A stretch of 64,000 bases of DNA from Tetracentron sinense (GCA_015143295.1 CM026556.1:21700547-21764546), one strand, 5' to 3'. Numbered from the stretch's first letter, positions 22,861 to 32,960 are shown. Made by a program: numbers and translations. Notes: generated by a model not told the origin, from the letters alone.

Positions 22861-24657
22861 TTGAAGTAATGGAATAAGTGTATATCGAGGAAGAGGATCA
22901 TCCGTCTAAGGCATTAAGCCCTTTAGAGGAGAAAGATATGATATCAGTTTTGAAGCCTATAAAGGAGAGGCCAGTACCCCTAGATCTGGAAGTACTGCTA
23001 CTCCCTCATATTGTTTTCTCCCGTCCTTTAACTATTTGGCAGAATCCAGGTTTTGTGGGTAGTGCAGACCATATTATTCTTCCATTGATCTCTGACACCA
23101 GTAAAGAAGCTTGCTTGTCTGGGGTGGAATTCCCCTTGGTTGATATTAGATTGGTTAACACTATGGTTCCTAACCCAGTTAATCCGTTTGTTGAGACTTC
23201 CTTCAACTGCCAATTCTGTCAAGAGAATCGTTTTAGATGGAAAGAACAAGGGTGTTGACTCCTTGTTGGAAGGACTGCTTATTGAGAAGCCTAAATTCAA
23301 TTTCGCTTAGAAGGATGATGGCTTCATGCGGGATAGATAAGTGGGTCATTGGGTTTCTTTATCTGCACATAAAAGACAGAGCCCCTTCGATAAGGAAGAT
23401 ATCAACTTGCCTGAGGTAATAGTTGTATTTAAAAACTCTCTCATAAAATATCCCATTCTATTTGGTTTAATGATGCAAATGATATGGACTCTAAAGTGCA
23501 ACAATATCCTAGGAAAATGCACGTTCCTTCAGTTATTATTACCCGATCTAAATCAAGAGGAAATTATCTCGCCGGTCTCCCCCGTCTTTTTAATGATTAA
23601 TGCCCTTATTTGGAAAATTAGAGGGATAGGGAACCCTCATTCCTGTTTTGAATTGAAGAATACTATTAAAGAGTTAAGATTTTCTTGGTTGCAATTATTG
23701 ACCCCAAAAAAATTCAATCTTCATGTCCCTTGTTGGGAAAGACATTGGTTTTCTTATTATGGCTACTAAAATTGGTATAGATAATAGAATCTGGGTTTTC
23801 TGGAATTCGAATGTCACTATCTCAGGCTTTCACTCGTCTTCTCAACTTGCTTCTATGAATATCAAGTACAAAAATTCTGAGTTGGCGAGAATAACTTTTG
23901 TTCATGACAACTGCTCTAGTATTGAAAGAAGAGTTCTTGGGATGATATTGTGGATATTAGAAGAGGCCCTTCTATTTCATGGCTTGTGGGTGGTGATTTT
24001 AATGCGCTTACTAATGTTTCTGAAAAGAAAGGTGGTAGGTTTCCAAATATTTCATCTATGGACGATTTCAATGCTATGAATGTGAATTGCAGCTTAATTG
24101 ATGGAGGTGCTTTGGGTAACAAACTTTCTTGGTGTAATGATAGAAAGGGAGCTCAGCGTATTTGGGCCAGGATTGATAGAGTTTTATTTAATGTTGATTG
24201 GTGCAACATGTTCCTTCAATCGACTACTACTCACTTGGCTCGTAGTTCTTCTGATCACTCTCCGCTTTATATCTTGATTTCCAAAATATTGAAATCAAAG
24301 CCCTCTCCTTTCATATTCCAGAATATGTGGCTTAAAGATGCAAGTTTTCTTGATATTGTCAAAGATTCTAGGCATATTCCGCGGATTGGCAATCCTTTAA
24401 TGCAATTCTTCTTCAAGTTAAAGTTTCTGAAGCCTATCATTAGAGAGTGGGATAAAAATACCTTTGGTGATATCTTTCTATCTACCAAAATGCTTGAGAG
24501 CAAATTATCTAACCTCGACGAAGACCTCCAAGCTTCTTGGTCAGAATACATTTTTCAAGAGTTGCATGCTACTAAGTAGGATTTAGACAAGTCTCTTCTA
24601 TTGAAAGAAATATTCTGGAAGCAAAAGTCCAAGGAGCATTGGAAAAAAGAGGGTGAT
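22861..24657 (+). mobile_element. L1-type LINE: ORF1 tail and endonuclease, cut by element A
   Basis: ORF1 C-terminal coding (22878-23258 and following) ends with an ITRSKSRGN stretch at about 23548. ORF2 begins at about 23594 with an apurinic-type endonuclease: ALIWKIRGIGNPHS, VGGDFNALTN (about 23985-24015) and SSSDHSPL (about 24250-24270). It continues to IFWKQKSKE at 24610, where element A is inserted. The endonuclease would nick target DNA at a T-rich site to prime reverse transcription. The frame is broken by stops and shifts, mainly in the first 900 bp; 23950-24579 is open. The rest of the LINE would lie right of element A, beyond the window. Confidence 0.8.
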
Positions 24658-24831
24658 TGTAGAACCCCGACACTTTGTACATAGCACTGTGAATAGTGCA
24701 GTGAATACTGTTCTAAAAGGCCTAAAAGCCATATGTATTGTCATGAATGGTTATTAATGATCAAGAGGGTTTTGGTTGCAAATTAAATGCTAAATATGTT
24801 ATGGCATGTATTAAAGTCTCGAGGGTTTCAC
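24658..24831 (+). repeat. Element A 5' LTR, first part
   Basis: It matches 62218-62390 of the 3' LTR closely (TGTAGAACCCCGACACTTTG at both starts) and is interrupted at 24831 by element B. The TTCAC at 24827-24831 is repeated at 44712-44716. Confidence 0.85.
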
Positions 24832-25105
24832 TATAAAACCCTGGTCTCACAGTCACTATTCATGTGAATAGTGTTGAGAATAGTGTCAATGCATTGTTCT
24901 TGTAAAAGGCCTAAAGCCTTATGGTTTTAATTAATGAAATAAAGAAAATGTTTTGACATTTGAATTTAGTGTTTAATGTATTGCAGCATGTATGGGAGTC
25001 TTAGAGTATTTTCTTTTATGATTCATAGGGGTTAAAAGCAAAGTAGGAAAGGAGTCTAAGTGAGAAAAATAGGAAAAAACAACAAAGACAGGAAAGATCA
25101 GGAGT

Positions 25106-25241
25106 CACTCATCGACGAGTCATCAAAACAGTGAGTTGGGGAAATTCCAGAAGCCCCACTCTTCGATGATTCCTGTTGGAGGACCCAAACTCGTCGACGA
25201 GTGAGCCCACTCATTGACAAAGGAACCCACTCGTCGACGAG
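25106..25241 (+). promoter_or_regulatory. U3 palindrome cluster, element B 5' LTR
   Basis: Four or five CTCGTCGACGAGT-like palindromes (best at 25190-25202 and 25230-25242). Among them is GGGGAAATTCCAGAAGCC, the counterpart of the core found in A, C, D and F. About 60 bases downstream is the TATA-like element. Confidence 0.6.
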
Positions 25242-26490
25242 TCAAATGCACAGAAATCGAGAACAATTATGCGTGAAGGGTATTTTCGAGTTGGCAACCC
25301 TAACTCTATAAATACCCAAATTTCGAGGGGTTAAGGGTTCTAATACTTAGAGAGAAACATTTTAAGATAAAAGGGAGAGAACCTAGGGTTCCAAAAGGGG
25401 ATTTTGTGTGAGATCAAAGGAGGATCTCGATCCTTGCTTCCAAATCTTCCTCAAGCTTGGATCTTCTTCCACAAGCTTAGATCCTCATCCTCAAGCTCAA
25501 GTTCGTGTCCAAGCCATCCTTCAAGCCAAGATTTGGCCTTTGCAAGGTAAATACACCTTACTAGTTGATTTAGTGATAATCTAGATCTTAAACCTAGATT
25601 TTTAAAGCATGAATGTTGAGATTTGGGTATGAGTAGTTCCTATTTTCTAAATAATCATGTTTCCCTAAATGTAATGGCTATTGAGCATGTTATGGATGTA
25701 ATAGGCTAAGTACCCATGATTTATTCAATGTATGCTATATTAATGATAACCCATGAATATGAATGCATGTTTAAAGGTATATTCATGAATGTAACTATGC
25801 TTTCAATTCCAACATGTGATTAGTTTTCCTATGACAGCATGATGTTCACAAAATCCCTTTTGCACAAGTAAGTATTGCTTGACCGAGGTTTTCAAAATAC
25901 AAGAAATTGAAAATAAACCAAACCACAAGACAAGTGATTCCACGAACGAATGATAATGTCAAACTTTGGGTTGGTCAAGGATATGGCATATCCAAGGATA
26001 TGTCATATCTGGCTTCAAGAAAAGACAAGCAAGAATGATAATGCCAAACTTTGGGTTGGTCAAGGATATTAGTGTGCATTTTTCCATTTCAATGAAGGGT
26101 GTTTACAAACGCGGCTTCAAGTTGCTTCAAGTATTTCGATGAGCGGTATTTACATACCCGGCTTTCAAGTAGTTTTAAGGGCACTAATATCTAGCTTCAA
26201 GAACAAGACAAGCAAGAAAAGGACAAGTATGATTCAAATAAGAACAAGACAAGACAAGCCTGATTCTCACATGACCAGAACAAGAATAAGCCAAAAGTAA
26301 TGTTTTAAGCACGATAAATAAGTTTTAAAAACACGAGAAACTAATTTCAAGTATGATCTATGTAATATGTACATATGATTTAAAAGAGGATTTTACACTT
26401 GGGTTTCTTGTGTGCACATGAATGTATTGTTTAAATTTTTAGTATGCTATGAATTGTATTATATCACCGTTAACTAGTAACTTGTACTCC

Positions 26491-26510
26491 CTGAGTGTTT
26501 CAATACTCAG
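26491..26510 (+). ncRNA. Conserved LTR hairpin before the small frame
   Basis: CTGAGTGTTTCAATACTCAG: six-base stem, eight-base loop, 12 bases upstream of the ATG of the small frame. Counterparts: 34714-34734, 44299-44318, 45737-45756, 55867-55887, 63874-63893. In C and D the stem is GCTGAG/CTCAGC, so pairing is kept with a shifted register. This is an inferred structure element of the LTR transcript, not a known RNA family. Confidence 0.45.
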
Positions 26511-26522
26511 TCGTAGATTTTG

Positions 26523-26672
26523 ATGTCGGTAGGTACACCATTCAATATCTGTGCTCCTAGTCCATGGATCGAGGAGGACTATGGTGAGGAGGAGCCTAAT
26601 GTGGAGCATACATTTGAGCCTCATGTGGAGGCTAGAGATTTAGATAGTTGGCCCTATCAAGGTGACTACTGA
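26523..26672 (+). other. Conserved LTR small reading frame, element B 5' copy (49 codons)
   Basis: The frame starts ATGTCGGTAGG and encodes MSVGTPFNICAPSPWIEED, followed by an acidic middle and a DSWPYQGDY ending. The same frame is found in the LTRs of A (MSTGTPFDICVPEPW) and D (TPFDVCAPSPWVEEEY), and near-identical coding in C and G. Differences between copies fall largely on third codon positions. Its start overlaps a TAG/GT acceptor-like site, so it might instead be the second exon of a spliced LTR transcript. I know of no described protein like it. Confidence 0.5.
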
Positions 26673-27199
26673 GAGAGTTTATATTTGTATTTTGATGGGT
26701 AGACATGTCCACTCTTACATTTAGTCATGTTGTTATTATATAAAACTCTTAGAATACAATCATGTATATATAAAAGGAAATTTTTGTTAGCTTCTGCTGT
26801 AGTATGCTTTGTTATTATGCAGGATGGTTGATATGGTAAGTCAAGTCATGAGTCAAAGTCTCCTAAACTCCTATGAGGGATTTTGGGTCGCGACAGTTTT
26901 GGTATCAAAGCATAGGCATTAGGTTCCTTAGGGTCACTTAGAGTTGATACCATGAATTGAAACAAGACATTAGGTTTAAGAAAAGATTTGTATTCCAAGT
27001 ATAGACTAATTATTTAGTCTTAGTCCATAACCAGTTGGAACCCCAACTGAGCATAGTGTCCTAAGGTAGAAATACAATTGTATGCTTATACTATTGCAAT
27101 GTATACCTCGGTGTATTATTATGTATTTATTAAATATTAAGCGATTGTTGAAATGGTTATTGAAATAAAGTTAGTTTCCAAGTTAGACTCATGGTTGCT

Positions 27200-27413
27200 A
27201 TTGTTCTCAGGACTAATTCATTAGATGTGGAACACAAGGTCGCGGACAACATACGAGGAGTAATGGATCACCTTCTCCCACAGGTGATACACCACCTGAC
27301 ATGACTCAGGCTTTTGCGTCGATAGCTAAGACATTAGCTATGCTGGTAGCCAGACAGCCTGCTACTCCTCCTCCTCCTGCGGTACTCGTAACTGCTCCGC
27401 CAAATAGAGCACT
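27200..27413 (+). pseudogene. Element B gag, first part
   Basis: The coding resembles the start of gag in A (57480-57680): SPTGDTPPDMTQAFASIAKT and LAMLVARQPAT, with a proline-rich linker. It stops at solo LTR C, which inserted with a GCACT/GCGCT duplication. Confidence 0.7.
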
Positions 27414-27647
27414 TGTAGAACCCTGAATCTTCATTTCACTAAGTAGTGCATAGTGTGTGAATAGTGTTCAAGTGTAGTCTTATACACTTGTGAGTTTATG
27501 CTAATGGAAATGTTTGGATATATGGTGTGCATGTGTTGATGGGTATATATAGCGTAAAGGAGTGTGTTTTGAGTGTATAAGGCATTGGAATTGGATTGGA
27601 GAAGGTCCAAGTAGTGAAAAAAGGGTTTTTCAGCAAAAACAGGAGAG

Positions 27648-27835
27648 CATCGATTGCTCGGTAATAACACTGATCAACCGGTCATCTACCGATCGCTCGG
27701 TAGCTGTCGACTGGTGAAATATTTTGTATGGGAAAAAATTTCAGAGAGGGTGTTTTCAACCGATATCTCGGTCAAAACCACCGATTGCTCGGTAAGCTAC
27801 CAATCGCTCGGTCCTGATAACTGATCAATTGGTTA
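27648..27835 (+). promoter_or_regulatory. U3 palindrome cluster, element C
   Basis: Six or seven CGATTGCTCGGT/CCGATCGCTCGGT half-palindromes surround GTCGACTGG and the core TTTGTATGGG, then TTTCAGAGAGGG. A TATA box follows about 60 bases downstream. The arrangement matches D (51402-51590) and copia element F. Confidence 0.6.
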
Positions 27836-28747
27836 TACGCAGATTTTCTTCATTAAGGGTTTTTAAGTCTTTAACCAACACCCCTTTGCCTATAAAAGGC
27901 CCAGCTTGTGCCTTAGGGTTTCAGAAACCCTTTAGGCATATTTTGAGGAGAGTTTAAGAGGATAGAGGAAGGAGAAAGCTAGGGTTTGCTCAAGCTTGAA
28001 GGAAAGATCAAGTTTCTTCCCTTCTTTGGTGTTTTTCAACTACAAACTCGAGGTTTTCACTGCTCCAAGCTTTTAGAGTCTACTTTATCGATTTCACCAA
28101 GGTAGATACATTCTACTACCAATCCGGTGATAATACTAGTTACCACATGATGTTCTTCTCAATCTATACTATAAATCTTAGTTTGATATGGTGTGTGATG
28201 TTGTATTTATACTTGGAATGTAAATTACCACTATTATGCACTCTATGTGTTTGGTTTAATACCTCTAAGGGTTTTTGGTGTTTAAATATGTTATTACTTT
28301 CATATGTTCGTATGTCTCGCATGAACCAGGGGTTTTCCATGGATTTCTCAAAGTTCTCAAAGGGTTTGTTAAGTAAGGGTCTCACATAATGATTTTTAAG
28401 AAACTCCATGATATTGTCTAAGATCGGTTCACAAGCTCCAAGGATCATGTTAAACTCACAAGAACTCTATGATAATGTCTAAGATTGGTTCACAAGCTCC
28501 AAGGATCAGAAATGCAAATGTTCTATGATCTCTATGGTTTTGTTCTACGGTATTGCTCTACGTCTTTATGGATCATAACTGACTCTAACAAACTCTATGG
28601 ATTTAACTCAAAGAACTCACAAGGCTATGATTATCGCAAGACTCACACGGTTTTGGTTTTCGGATTTCATCATATGTGCTATTTTACGGTTTCTATGCTT
28701 CAATGTGTTTAAGGATTTCAGTCTCCATGATTTGCATGCTCCATGAT

Positions 28748-29949
28748 TGTAAATCCCTAAATAGGTGTTGGCAAATTCCGTGATCATTAGATAGGTCATG
28801 TGAGTCGAGTCATGTTCAACTTGTCAGAAGAGAAGAGCTAAAGCTTAAAGAAGATTGAAGAAAGAGAAGAAAAAGCTTCGACTCTGGATCTAGACAGGTA
28901 ATGGACTTAGAGACCCCTACCTAGGTTGGTTTTGGCTTAGATAACTCTAAACATACCTAGGAGGATAGTTTTAAACCTAACAAAGTTGTTTGATCTTAGT
29001 TGAATCAAATAAACATGAAAAGACATATGGTTTGAACAAAATTCTGTCTCAACCGATCGCTCAGTATTGGGACCGATCGATCGGTGGCCTACCGAGCGAT
29101 CGGTGGCTATCGACTGGACAAAAAGTTTGTATGGGGTATTTTTCCAGAGAGTTGATTTATAACCGATCGATCGGTCATTTAGACCGAGCGATCGGTAGTG
29201 AACACCGATTGATCGGTCCCCGTAAAAAGAATTTTTCTTTTTCTGGATTCTTTTTTCAAACCCTATATAAACAACTTTTTGAAGACCTAATTCGTGTCTT
29301 TGATATTTTTGAAAGAGTAGAGGTCTGAGATACTCTTCTAGGGTTTTTCTATTGCTTTTATTAGATCTTTGTTGATCCCTCCTCTTTCTTAGATCCTAGA
29401 GAATGCAAGTATAGATCTAAACCTTTGATCTTGCATTGTGTGATCTCAGATCTGTATGAGATCCCTCTAGGGTTTGAAATTTCTTAAATTGATTCACAAC
29501 CCTACACCTTGTGTGTGTGTGTCCGGTGTTTGATCCGGAGCCTTCGTGGAAGGAGATCGATCGTGTGTGATCGTGGTTTTGAAGTCGCTTGAAAAGATTT
29601 GGTCGGTGTGGAACCGAAGCTGCTACGGCGGAGATCGAATCTGCTGGTTCGTGGAAATCAAGAGTAAGAGTCTATACCTAGGAACGTCGTTTCTGTTTTG
29701 GTAAGGTCTTGTCTTGTACTTGATATCTTTTCATAGTGAAGTTTATTGCTGGACAAGGTCCTGTGGTTTTTTCCCTTTAGGGTTTTCCACGTAAAAATCT
29801 TCTGTGTTTGATTTGTGTGGATTGTCTGATTGAATTGTTCATTGATTTCTAAACATATTAATTGAAAAATTAAAATTGGTTAGAAATTATTAGATAGACC
29901 TATTCACCCCCCTCTAGGTCTTAGAGATCATTGATCAGGATAAATTAAA
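28748..29949 (+). repeat. Element F 5' LTR
   Basis: It starts TGTAAATCCC. U3 carries the ACCGATCGATCGGT palindromes (29051-29220), TATA box CCTATATAAAC at 29262-29272, then R/U5 with TTTTCCACGTAAAAATC. It ends just before the primer site. Confidence 0.9.
29051..29220 (+). promoter_or_regulatory. U3 palindrome cluster, element F 5' LTR
   Basis: Perfect palindromes ACCGATCGATCGGT at 29072-29085 and 29162-29175 and several one-off variants (CCGATCGCTC, CCGAGCGATCGG). The core GTCGACTGG-type sequence and TTTGTATGGGG, then TTTTTCCAGAGAG (29110-29152), is shared with Ty3/gypsy LTRs A, C and D. The TATA box lies about 45 bases downstream. Confidence 0.65.
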
Positions 29950-30016
29950 ATTGGTATCAGAGCTTGTTCACTGATAAGGCTAATCCCTTAAGTGTGATCC
30001 TGTATTATCCGTGATC

Positions 30017-32245
30017 ATGAGTACTCTAAGAGAAGGTGGATCCGTCTCTCGTCCCCCACTTTTTGATGGGAATAATTATGCTTATTGGAAAGCTAGAATG
30101 AGAGCCTTTCTCAAATCTATTGACGAGAGAATTTGGATGTCTATACAGAGTGGGTGGACTACGCCCATAAAAACTGTAGGTGATTTGACTGTAGTCAAAT
30201 ATTCTGATGAATGGGCCAGAGAAGAGCTTGAGTCAAGTGGATGGAACACTAAAGGTCTCAATGCTATCTTTACTGCAGTCACTGCTGAGGAATTCAGACG
30301 AATTTCTTCATGTGAAACAGCAAAGGAGGCTTGGGACATTCTTGAAATTACCCATGAGGGTACTACCACTGTTAAAATCTCAAAACTCCAAATGTTAACC
30401 ACCAAATTTGAACATCTAAACATGGAAGACAATGACACTTTTGATGAATTCTATGCAAAACTTAGTGACATTGTCAACGCTAGTTTCAATTTAGGTGAGA
30501 AAATATCTGAGTCCAAAATTGTTAGAAAAGTCCTTAGATCTCTCCCAGAGAGATTTCAACCCAAAGTCACTGCAATCGAAGAGAGTAAAAATGTTGACTC
30601 TCTGAAGATTGAGGAATTGGTTGGATCACTCCAAACCTATGAACTCAATCTACGTCCATCCAAGAAGAATAAATCTTTAGCCTTGAAAACCATCAAGGAA
30701 ACTTTGGATGAGGATGACAGTGATGGAGAAATGAATGAGGAAGAAATGACTCTCTTCGTTAAAAAATTTCGAAAATTTTTTAGAACGAAAAAGAGGTTTA
30801 ATCCCAAACAGGGAGGAAAATCTTTTGAGAAGTCAAAGTCTAAGCCCTGGGAAAACAAGAAAAATTCCAAGAGTGGCGATAAGAAATCCCAAGGTGTTCA
30901 ATGTTATGAATGTCATGGCTTCGGTCATATTTCACCTAACTGTCCTAACAAGAAGAAGAGTAAGGGCAAGGTGATGAATGCCTGTTGGGATGACAGTGAT
31001 TCCGAGAATGAAGAATCGGACAGTTTCTCTTCAAGTGAAGATACTGGAAATCATACGGCTTTCACTGTTTCCCTTTCTGGGATTCTTGAGACTACCTCTG
31101 TGGTTGATGAAAATGATAGAAGTGATGAGAGTATTCATACTGAGTCTAGTGATGACTTACAGAAGAGTCAAACTGACTCTGAAAGTGATGAAGATTTGAA
31201 AACAACTTATGATAAGTTGTATGCTGAAAGTTTGAAACTGACTAAAACAAAAATCTCTTTGAGCAAAAAACTCAAACTCATTCAAAATGAAAGAAATATT
31301 TGTAAACTAGTAGCAGAAGAGAAGAGTGCACTAGTTAGTCAGTTGGAAAATGAAAAAGAAGCATTTGTTATAAAAGTTCAATGTCTTTTGGAAGAGAATG
31401 CCTCATTGACTAATGTGGTCAGAAAATTAGAAGTTGAAAGAGACACTTCCATGAAAGAAATTGAAGAGTTAAGAACTCTGCAAATGGAGCTGGAAACTTT
31501 TAAAGTCTCTCTTGTTGATAAGGTGAAATTTCTTGAAAAAGAACATCAAATTACCCTTAAAGACAAGACTAACTTGATTCAGAAGGTCTATACTCTTGAA
31601 AAAGAAGTAAGAATGTTTGGTAACACTAGCTGCCTAGATGAATTAGTTAGAAAGTATGGATCAAATTCGAGTAGATCTGGGATAGGACATGTTGACACAC
31701 CAACTGGTCCTTTAGCTGTTGGTACAATGGCTAGTGCAGTGTTTGAGCCAATACATTCTGATCCTAAAGAAAATTTACCTTCTACATCAAGTACTAAGGC
31801 TTATACAAATTGTGTAAAGCCTAGAAATACAGCTCCTAGAGTGAATGCTTTGAGGAATCAAATTCCTGTTAGAAGAAATCTTCCTCCTCTTCCAAGATTC
31901 ATACCCACATGTCACTTTTGTGGTGTGAGAGGTCGCATTCGACTGAATTGTAATGCTTTTAGGAGAGCTCCCCGAAATAGTTCTTGGAACCAAAATCAAA
32001 ATCAAGGGACTCTTCAAATGCAGATTCAGGTTCTAGCTGAAAAGTCTAGAATGTTGAGCGATGATGTTAATAGAATTGCTCAAATCTCTAGGACAAGAAC
32101 TGGTCAATTTATTCCAAATGATTATTCAAGAGGAAACAATTTGACTTATCAAAAAACTAGAACTGAACAAAACAGAAAAAGGTCAAGGAGGACAAAAAGG
32201 AAAAAGGTCTCTACTACACAGATTAATGATCAAAGATCTAAATAA
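30017..32245 (+). CDS. Element F gag-like protein (742 aa)
   Basis: The ATG at 30017 (MSTLREGGSVSRPPLFDGNN) is the natural start, 67 bases after the LTR. Residues 10-210 are the copia gag domain (YAYWKARMRAFLKSIDERIW; AWDILEITHEGT; LRSLPERF). A basic region with a CCHC zinc knuckle follows (CYECHGFGHISPNC, near residue 296), then an acidic serine-rich stretch. A long predicted coiled coil spans about 390-550 (heptad-like LEKE, LENEKE). Near residue 632 is a second cysteine motif, CHFCGVRGRIRLNC. Gag packages the element RNA. The frame is uninterrupted, and its length exceeds ordinary copia gag, as in the SIRE lineage. Confidence 0.85.
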   Translation: MSTLREGGSVSRPPLFDGNNYAYWKARMRAFLKSIDERIWMSIQSGWTTPIKTVGDLTVVKYSDEWAREELESSGWNTKGLNAIFTAVTAEEFRRISSCETAKEAWDILEITHEGTTTVKISKLQMLTTKFEHLNMEDNDTFDEFYAKLSDIVNASFNLGEKISESKIVRKVLRSLPERFQPKVTAIEESKNVDSLKIEELVGSLQTYELNLRPSKKNKSLALKTIKETLDEDDSDGEMNEEEMTLFVKKFRKFFRTKKRFNPKQGGKSFEKSKSKPWENKKNSKSGDKKSQGVQCYECHGFGHISPNCPNKKKSKGKVMNACWDDSDSENEESDSFSSSEDTGNHTAFTVSLSGILETTSVVDENDRSDESIHTESSDDLQKSQTDSESDEDLKTTYDKLYAESLKLTKTKISLSKKLKLIQNERNICKLVAEEKSALVSQLENEKEAFVIKVQCLLEENASLTNVVRKLEVERDTSMKEIEELRTLQMELETFKVSLVDKVKFLEKEHQITLKDKTNLIQKVYTLEKEVRMFGNTSCLDELVRKYGSNSSRSGIGHVDTPTGPLAVGTMASAVFEPIHSDPKENLPSTSSTKAYTNCVKPRNTAPRVNALRNQIPVRRNLPPLPRFIPTCHFCGVRGRIRLNCNAFRRAPRNSSWNQNQNQGTLQMQIQVLAEKSRMLSDDVNRIAQISRTRTGQFIPNDYSRGNNLTYQKTRTEQNRKRSRRTKRKKVSTTQINDQRSK

Positions 32246-32366
32246 AGTTTAAAGACTGTGTATGTAAGAAAGGATGACCTTAAGTGCTTTGTCATTCATA
32301 CTGCCTTGAAAGCCCAAAACACAGAAATATGGTACTCCGTCATTTTGGGTTGGTTCTCTCATTGAA
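32246..32366 (+). other. Element F: stub resembling the start of pol
   Basis: Translation gives YVRKDDLKCFVIHTALKAQN and then TEIWYS, which resembles the stretch leading to the protease site in SIRE-like elements. Beyond it there is no protease, integrase, RT or RNase H. The sequence passes directly into the Transposase_32-like frame. Confidence 0.5.
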
Positions 32367-32960
32367 GTGTCTAAACTCACTAGGAATGCAAGACTTGTAA
32401 ACCTAGTAATGAGTGCCAATATCCACCCAAAGGTTCATACTGCGGACCTTAGGGAAGATAGAGCTCGTTTTCTGTACAATCTTCTTCGTGGGCATGATAT
32501 TGATCTTGCAGCACACTTTATCGATTTGATGATCCAAGCTCATCGAACTGAAACTATAGTTGGAGCTCTTCCGTTTGGATCCCTTATCACTAAGCTTCTT
32601 GGTTCACAAGGGGTATTTGCACCTCCTGGTGTTCCTACACGAGTACCTAAGGGTCCAATCAACAAAAAGACCCTATCTCAGAGTTTTTCACATGCCTCAC
32701 TTCGAGATATTGATGAAGCAGCTGAAGTTGGTGCTGGGTCATCTCGTCCTCCTCCGGCCTCGATTGATGATCTTGCTGGGATGATGAGAGCGATGCATAT
32801 GGACCTGAAGACCCATGTTTCCTCCTACCAGGAGTTCACTACAGAGATGAGAGGTCGTCTTGGTTCGCTTGATGCAGCTGTGCTGAGTGTTCAGCGTGAT
32901 CTTCATGACTTCAGAGCATATTATGAGTCACAGCTTACTTCAGATGATGATAATGAGTGA
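32367..32960 (+). CDS. Element F second frame: Transposase_32-like domain protein
   Basis: An open frame of about 197 codons with no ATG at its left limit; the first methionine is about 13 codons in. Similarity by eye to the family called putative plant transposon protein: DLREDRARFLYNLLRGHDI, LAAHFIDLMIQAHRTE, PFGSLITKLLGSQGV. A serine/proline linker and a helical tail follow, ending YESQLTSDDDNE. A relative lies at 4908-5832. Its place between gag and the 3' LTR is where SIRE-type elements keep an extra gene. Molecular function unknown. Confidence 0.55.
   Translation: MSKLTRNARLVNLVMSANIHPKVHTADLREDRARFLYNLLRGHDIDLAAHFIDLMIQAHRTETIVGALPFGSLITKLLGSQGVFAPPGVPTRVPKGPINKKTLSQSFSHASLRDIDEAAEVGAGSSRPPPASIDDLAGMMRAMHMDLKTHVSSYQEFTTEMRGRLGSLDAAVLSVQRDLHDFRAYYESQLTSDDDNE

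Larger units (their letters stand above)
24832..26895 (+). repeat. Element B 5' LTR
   Basis: U3 carries CTCGTCGACGAG-type palindromes (25106-25241) and a TATA-like CTATAAATA at 25306-25314. A splice-donor-like CAAGGTAAATAC lies at about 25547. Two near-identical stretches, AAACTTTGGGTTGGTCAAGG and AAACTTTGGGTTGGTCAAGG, recur about 90 bp apart at 25962 and 26049. A conserved small frame is at 26523-26672 and a GCAGGATGGTTGATA box at about 26817. It ends GGTCGCGACA. Confidence 0.85.

Noticed and set aside
29400-29700. GATC/CGATCG-rich stretch as part of the palindrome module
   Set aside because: It lies downstream of the TATA box in transcribed R/U5, is not arranged around the TTTGTATGGG core, and is not shared with the gypsy LTRs.
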